A stretch of 64,000 bases of DNA from Taxawa tesnikishii (nom. ined.) (taxonomy: Eukaryota; Ascomycota; Dothideomycetes; Dothideales). Shown here in pieces: positions 58,701 through 64,000 of the stretch. Position 1 is the stretch's first letter. The number at the start of each line of letters is the position of its first letter. The DNA is taken from the NCBI GenBank assembly GCA_030247885.1, contig JAPDRO010000019.1, positions 620,001-684,000 of the forward strand, read 5' to 3'. A model generated the notes under the pieces. The model saw only the letters and a program-made list of their open reading frames with translations. It made no database searches and had not been told where the DNA came from. The position numbers and the translations under genes are program-made.

Positions 58701-61700
58701 ATATTTATCTTAATTACTTACGGCGCTTTTATTGTTACGTATATCTTCCTTTATTTTTAGTACTTCTTTTTCTACTCGCTATATTATAATATTTTAGCTC
58801 TTTTAATTTCTTAAACCTTATTTTAGATATACTTAGCCTTTACGCTTTTATTTCCCCTTTCCTTTTCTTTCTTACTACTTATATTACTACTATTTCCCTA
58901 CTACGTAAACTTCTTATTCTTTTAATCTTCGACTTAGTTATAATATAAATTACCCTTTCTTTTTAATCTTTATTATAAATAAAGTTATACGTTACTTAGT
59001 TAGTAGTATTATTAATATATATATTCCTATTAGCTTACTTAATACGCTCGTCTACTAGTATTACGTAAATAGTATAGTAAACTTAAGTTAAAAAATATAC
59101 TCTTCTTTCTTATAATATACTTCGACTTAAGTATACTATTAAAGGCTTAATTATAGTTATCTTATAATCGTCGTTTACCTTACTATTTACCTTCTTCGCT
59201 ATATAAATATCTACGTATATATTACTATAGTATAAAGTCTTATTATTTTCTATATTATTATCGTTAATATAAGCCTCCTCGTAGCCTCGACGCGTAAATC
59301 CGATATTCTTTATAGTAATAATTAGTCGGAGGTAAACTAGAAGGCGTCCCTAAAACGTAAGTATAACTATATTATAGTTATTTAATACTAAGTCTATATA
59401 TTCTTATACTTATACCTAGTCGTATTTAAGTTAGTTAGACTTTTACTAGTTATAAATATATTACGCGTAATTTCGCTTTATTATATCCTTATCGCTAGCA
59501 TTATTACTAGTTTCCTTTCGATATTTAATAAAGTAATAGAACTAGATAGGATAGTTATTTACTTATATATTATCGAGCTTTATCTTATTTAAGTTATTAA
59601 TTACCTCTTAGGACGCTAGGCTTATAGGCGCAATTATTATCTCTTTTAGTTTACTCTTACGTACGAAAATAACTATTACCTAACGAAAATATTACTCCTT
59701 CTTAGTACCTAGGTACTTTACTACTTTACTTACTAGTTACTATAAATACTTCTTAGCTTAACGATATAGTCTAGAAAGGCTAAATATAGTTATAATAGGC
59801 TAGGCCTTAGAAGGTAATATAGGCTCTTTTACTTACTTTCTAGTCTCTATTATAAACTTCTATTTATAGCTATTAAGAAGGTCTTATAGTACGAGTATAT
59901 TTAGGCTATAATAATAATAGTCTATTAGCTAATCTTCTTACTTATCTTTTCTATTTATCTATCGAAAGTCCTCCTTTATATAAGTATAGTACTTATATTT
60001 AAGATAGTTTATATCTTAATTAAGCGCGTAGTTATATAAGCGAATTATTTAAACGTAATACGTTAAGGTATACTACTTAGAGAAGTTAAAGTAGCGTTTA
60101 TTTTCTTTTACTTTTAAGTTATAATATACTCGAAATACTTCCTTATATTAATTTATTTTATATAGCGTAAGTTCGAAGTAATATAGCGTTTATTTATTAT
60201 AACTATTATATATTACGAGAGTAATAAAATCTACTATTACGTATATAAAACGGATTACCTCTTTCGCTTCTATAGTACCGATTTCCTTAAGTAATAGTAT
60301 AAATACTAATATAATTTACTATAGGATACTTTTTGCTTAGCGCTAGTCTATTAAGAAATAGTAGATAGCTTCTTAAAAATACGAAGCGTTAGAAAGGGTA
60401 AAATTACTATAAATTACCTATTAATAATATTCTCGATAATAGCTTTAGTTACTTTAGAATTAGTAGCTTTTTAGTACTTTTTCTTACGTTTACCTTTTCT
60501 ATTACTTTATATATTTAGGTACCCTTCTTATTCTTTATATACTTTAATATAAACGCTTAAGTTTAAGTAAGTACATATATTATAACGCCCTTTAAAAGCT
60601 AGTAAAAAATATCGACTATAAGTAATTAGTAAATCTTTATACTTAGTATATTAAATGTAAAGTAGTTAATATTATATAGTCTCTTATCTAAGTCTAGTTC
60701 TAAGTCTAAGTCTTCTAATATACTATTAGACTCTTACTTATCTTCTTCTCTAGCGTCTAGTAGTAGTATATCCGAGGGGCTATTACGACTTATATAAATA
60801 CAAATAGCTTATTACTAACATTTAATACGATTCTAAGAATTTACTTTAGTTTACTAGGGCGCTAAGAGTTCGAGATCCTCTTATAAATTAAGATAAATCT
60901 TATATATTATATAGTATTAACTACTAAGTACGCCTATTAGCTTAACTTACTCCTTGTAATTAGTTATAATTACGGCGATTATTAGGAAGTATTACCTTAT
61001 CTAGCTATTAGCGTAAGAGATTTTAGTTCCTCTTTATTTATACGTATTTACGACTAGTTTAAAGACTTCTTTTAAATACTAATAGAATATCTTACTTCTT
61101 AAGTCTATATTACTTTTATTAACTATTAGTAGTAATACTAATAATATCGACTTAGGCTATTCGTTTAAATATTACGTCGTTATATTAAGGTTACTAACTA
61201 TTATATATATAGTATAAGCTTATAAGTCTCTTAATTAAAGCGTTAACTTAGTCTTATCGCTTACAATAATAATAGGTATAATAGTAACTTTAAATATAAT
61301 TAAGCTAACTTATTTTTATATGTTTTATTACTAATTACTAGATAGTATATTAGTATACCTTTTATAGTTATAGTTCTCGTCTATTTATACGCGGTATAGC
61401 TTATAGTAAAAGTTATATTAAAAGCTAATATAGTCTAGGAAGAATTTAACTACTTATATTAAATCCTTATATTATAAACTATACGCTATATATTTAGTTA
61501 AGCTACTCTTACTTAGTACTCGTATTTCCTTTATATACTACTACTTAATATTCGCTACTATAAGTATATTTTTTATCTTTATTCGTAGCTAGTTAGCCGA
61601 CTTTTAGCTAAGGCGCTATAGTAAGAGTTTTAGTCCCGGGGTCTTAAGTAAGTAGTTAATACTATTTTTAGAGATATTTTCTCGGTATATTTATTACGTA

Positions 61701-64000
61701 AAGCTAAAGTCGAACTAGTCTTAGAAATTTCTAAGTAGCGTTAAATTAATTATATCTTATATATTATAACTAGATACTATTAACTATACGTTAATATTTA
61801 ATTTCTATACTATACGTACTATATCTTATAAGAGCCTACTTTTAGAGTTGTCTTTTCTTTAAAACTATTACGTACCTTACTTAACGCCGATAATAATAGT
61901 CTTTTATTACCTAGGTAGATTAAGTTAAAACTTATACTATACGTAGTATTATATATATCTTTCGCTTCCTTACTAGTTATCTTCTCTTACTTATTAATAG
62001 GAGTTATATTATCGTTATTATTACTACTATTACTAGGCTATAAGTCGAGGGCCTCTAATATCTACGTCTAGTTTATAAAGTCCTTAGTTAAGTTATATTC
62101 TTTATTATTATTAGACTCTTTTTTAACCTTCTTATTTTCCTTTATTTATTTACTATTACTTTCTCCTATATCTTTATAAGGTAATTCGTCGCTTATCGAG
62201 TTATATATAGTATCCTCGTATACTATAGCGTTAATATCGCTTCTACTTAGTTTATTAGGGTCTTAAGACGCTATATTAATATATAAGGCGTCTAGTATAA
62301 AAGGAAATATACGGCCTATTATATATTAGTTTTAGTATATTTACTATCTTTATAAGTTATATATATACTCTCTCTAGCTTATAAGGCGTTCTTTAGTTTT
62401 TAAGTAATAATATAAATAGTAATATACCTTAATAACTTAAAAGCGCTCTTAAATCTTAGTCTTTAATATAGGGAATATACTTATATTAGTATTATAGTAC
62501 TATTATTTAAATAATAGTATAATAGTAAAGAATTAAGGTAGTTACGCTTTATAAGACGCGAATATAATATAGCCCTACTAAGTATTCGCGTTCTCGTATT
62601 TTCGCCTCGTACGTTACGTATATTAAGCTATTTACTCGACTCTATTAAGTATCCTAATAGAATTTAGTATTTTAAGTACTTTGCTAATTTCTATTTTATT
62701 TACGTAGATAGTCTACTTCTAAGAATAATAATTTACGTATATTCTTTTTCTTTTAGATTTATATAAGTATAATTCTCTAGTCTTTTACTACTATTACCTT
62801 TTATTTATATACTATTATTGCCTTCCTTATCGCTACTAATATTAATTACTCGATTTATATACTTCCTAAGTTTTTCTTCCTTAATATTATATATAGCTAG
62901 TTTAGCGCGAAGCTTATTAGCGCTTATAATATAATTGTTTATTTATCCTTAAATTCGGATTTACTTAGAGTTATAAATAATATAATAGTACTTCGTAATC
63001 TTTACCTTTTACGTTATCTTAGTACGTCTTACTTAATAAATAAGCTACGATATATTCTATATAGTCTAGTTAGAGTCTAATAAGATAATATAGTTATTAA
63101 GGACTAAATTTATTTCGCTATTAATCTAGCTTATAATAGTTAATAAGGCTCCCGACTCGTCCTTATACTCTTTATTACTAGTACCCTTAAAGTCGTTAAT
63201 TACTTAGAGCTTATTACTAGTCTAGGAATTAACGAACTTAATATCCTTTAAGAAATTAATAAAGTTAAGGAAGTCCTAGGTAGGAGCGTTACTATTAGCC
63301 TTTTATTTAAGTAACTATATTATTTATATCTTAACTATAATAATAGTAAAGGGTAAGAACGAACTAATTATAACCTTACGTAAGAACTAGCTAGTAAAGT
63401 TATTTTAGGCTTATACTTTCTTAAGAATCTTACGAAGCTTTTATATTATAAGTATAGCGTTAATTTCTACTATATATTACTAGAAAGTAGTACTTTAAGG
63501 ATCCTTTAAAAGCGTTAGTATTATCTTAGCTATTATACTCTTCGCTAATTTCGTACGTATAGCTTTATTAGTTTCCTCGAGTCTCTTAAAGTAAGGTAAG
63601 ATTATAAGGACGCGAAAATAGTAATAAGTAGTTATAAAGTTATATATACTAAAACTAGACTTTCTTATACCTTTCTTAAGTATATTAGTAAGGACCTTTT
63701 ACTAAGTAAGTATTAGATAATTTATCTCTCTCTTTAGAATCCTAACTATATAGTCGAACGTTAAATATAGTAGTATTAATATAGCTCTTATACTTTCTCT
63801 ACGTAAGTAAGTCTTAATATTTAGAAGCTATCGATAGTTAACGTTATACTTAATAGTCCTAGCCTATAGTAATTTACTAAGGATTTAGACTTATTTAAGA
63901 CTCTCTTTACTAAGTTTACTAATATTTATTTAGTCTTCCTTATCGTCGCCTTTACCTTTAACGTCTCTTATCTTTTTAAGTAAGGTAGCGCTAACTTTAC

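Larger units (their letters stand above)
53961..64000. repeat. AT-rich RIP-mutated repeat block, right
   Basis: Over 10 kb, continuing past the window edge, with the same CpA/TpG depletion and retained CpG as the left block. No reading frame of useful length. Contains a duplicated 310-bp repeat, two 374-bp elements and a 12-bp minisatellite. I cannot assign the remaining sequence to a transposon family. Confidence 0.9.

Overview
The window is from a filamentous ascomycete (Pezizomycotina; a Dothideomycete is my best guess). The grounds are the 45-70 bp GT-AG introns, the gene families (Emg1, Gaa1, Rbd2, Vps71, Sqs1, Atg4, a HET-domain protein, a GH53 galactanase) and a two-compartment genome. 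A GC-balanced, gene-rich segment (about 15.1-53.95 kb) lies between two extremely AT-rich blocks. Those blocks almost lack CpA/TpG but keep CpG, the footprint of repeat-induced point mutation (RIP).

Layout. 1-6759: a Ty3/Gypsy LTR retrotransposon on the minus strand, running off the left edge, with one LTR (6533-6759) and a primer-binding site inside the window. 6760-15056: a RIP-degraded block with no usable reading frames. 15.1-27.9 kb: an unknown low-complexity protein, a VOC/glyoxalase-fold protein fused to a glycine zipper and a long Ser/Arg-rich tail, then housekeeping genes: EMG1 (rRNA methyltransferase), GAA1 (GPI transamidase), RBD2-like rhomboid protease, acyl-protein thioesterase 1 and VPS71 (SWR1 complex). 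28.5-34.9 kb: a cytochrome P450, a secreted GH53 endo-galactanase and a 2OG-Fe(II) oxygenase, with a long hairpin and a tRNA-like relic between the first two. 36.1-40.7 kb: SQS1 (G-patch) and ATG4 (autophagy protease), divergent. 41.9-47.4 kb: an ornithine cyclodeaminase-family enzyme, a proline racemase-family enzyme and an amino-acid permease, which together look like a small proline/hydroxyproline catabolic cluster. 49.1-53.1 kb: a HET-domain protein and an unrecognised multi-exon membrane protein. From about 53.95 kb to the right edge: a second RIP block holding two inverted copies of a 374-bp element with terminal direct repeats and a tRNA-like core, one of them sitting inside a duplicated repeat whose empty counterpart is also present.

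A feature that cuts across the window: nine otherwise well-conserved genes show apparent frameshifts, and in every case the frame is restored by one extra base, mostly at a short homopolymer. No gene shows the opposite. Together with intact frames in seven other genes, this points to uncorrected single-base deletions in a long-read assembly rather than a cluster of pseudogenes. Exon coordinates below were read from splice sites by eye.
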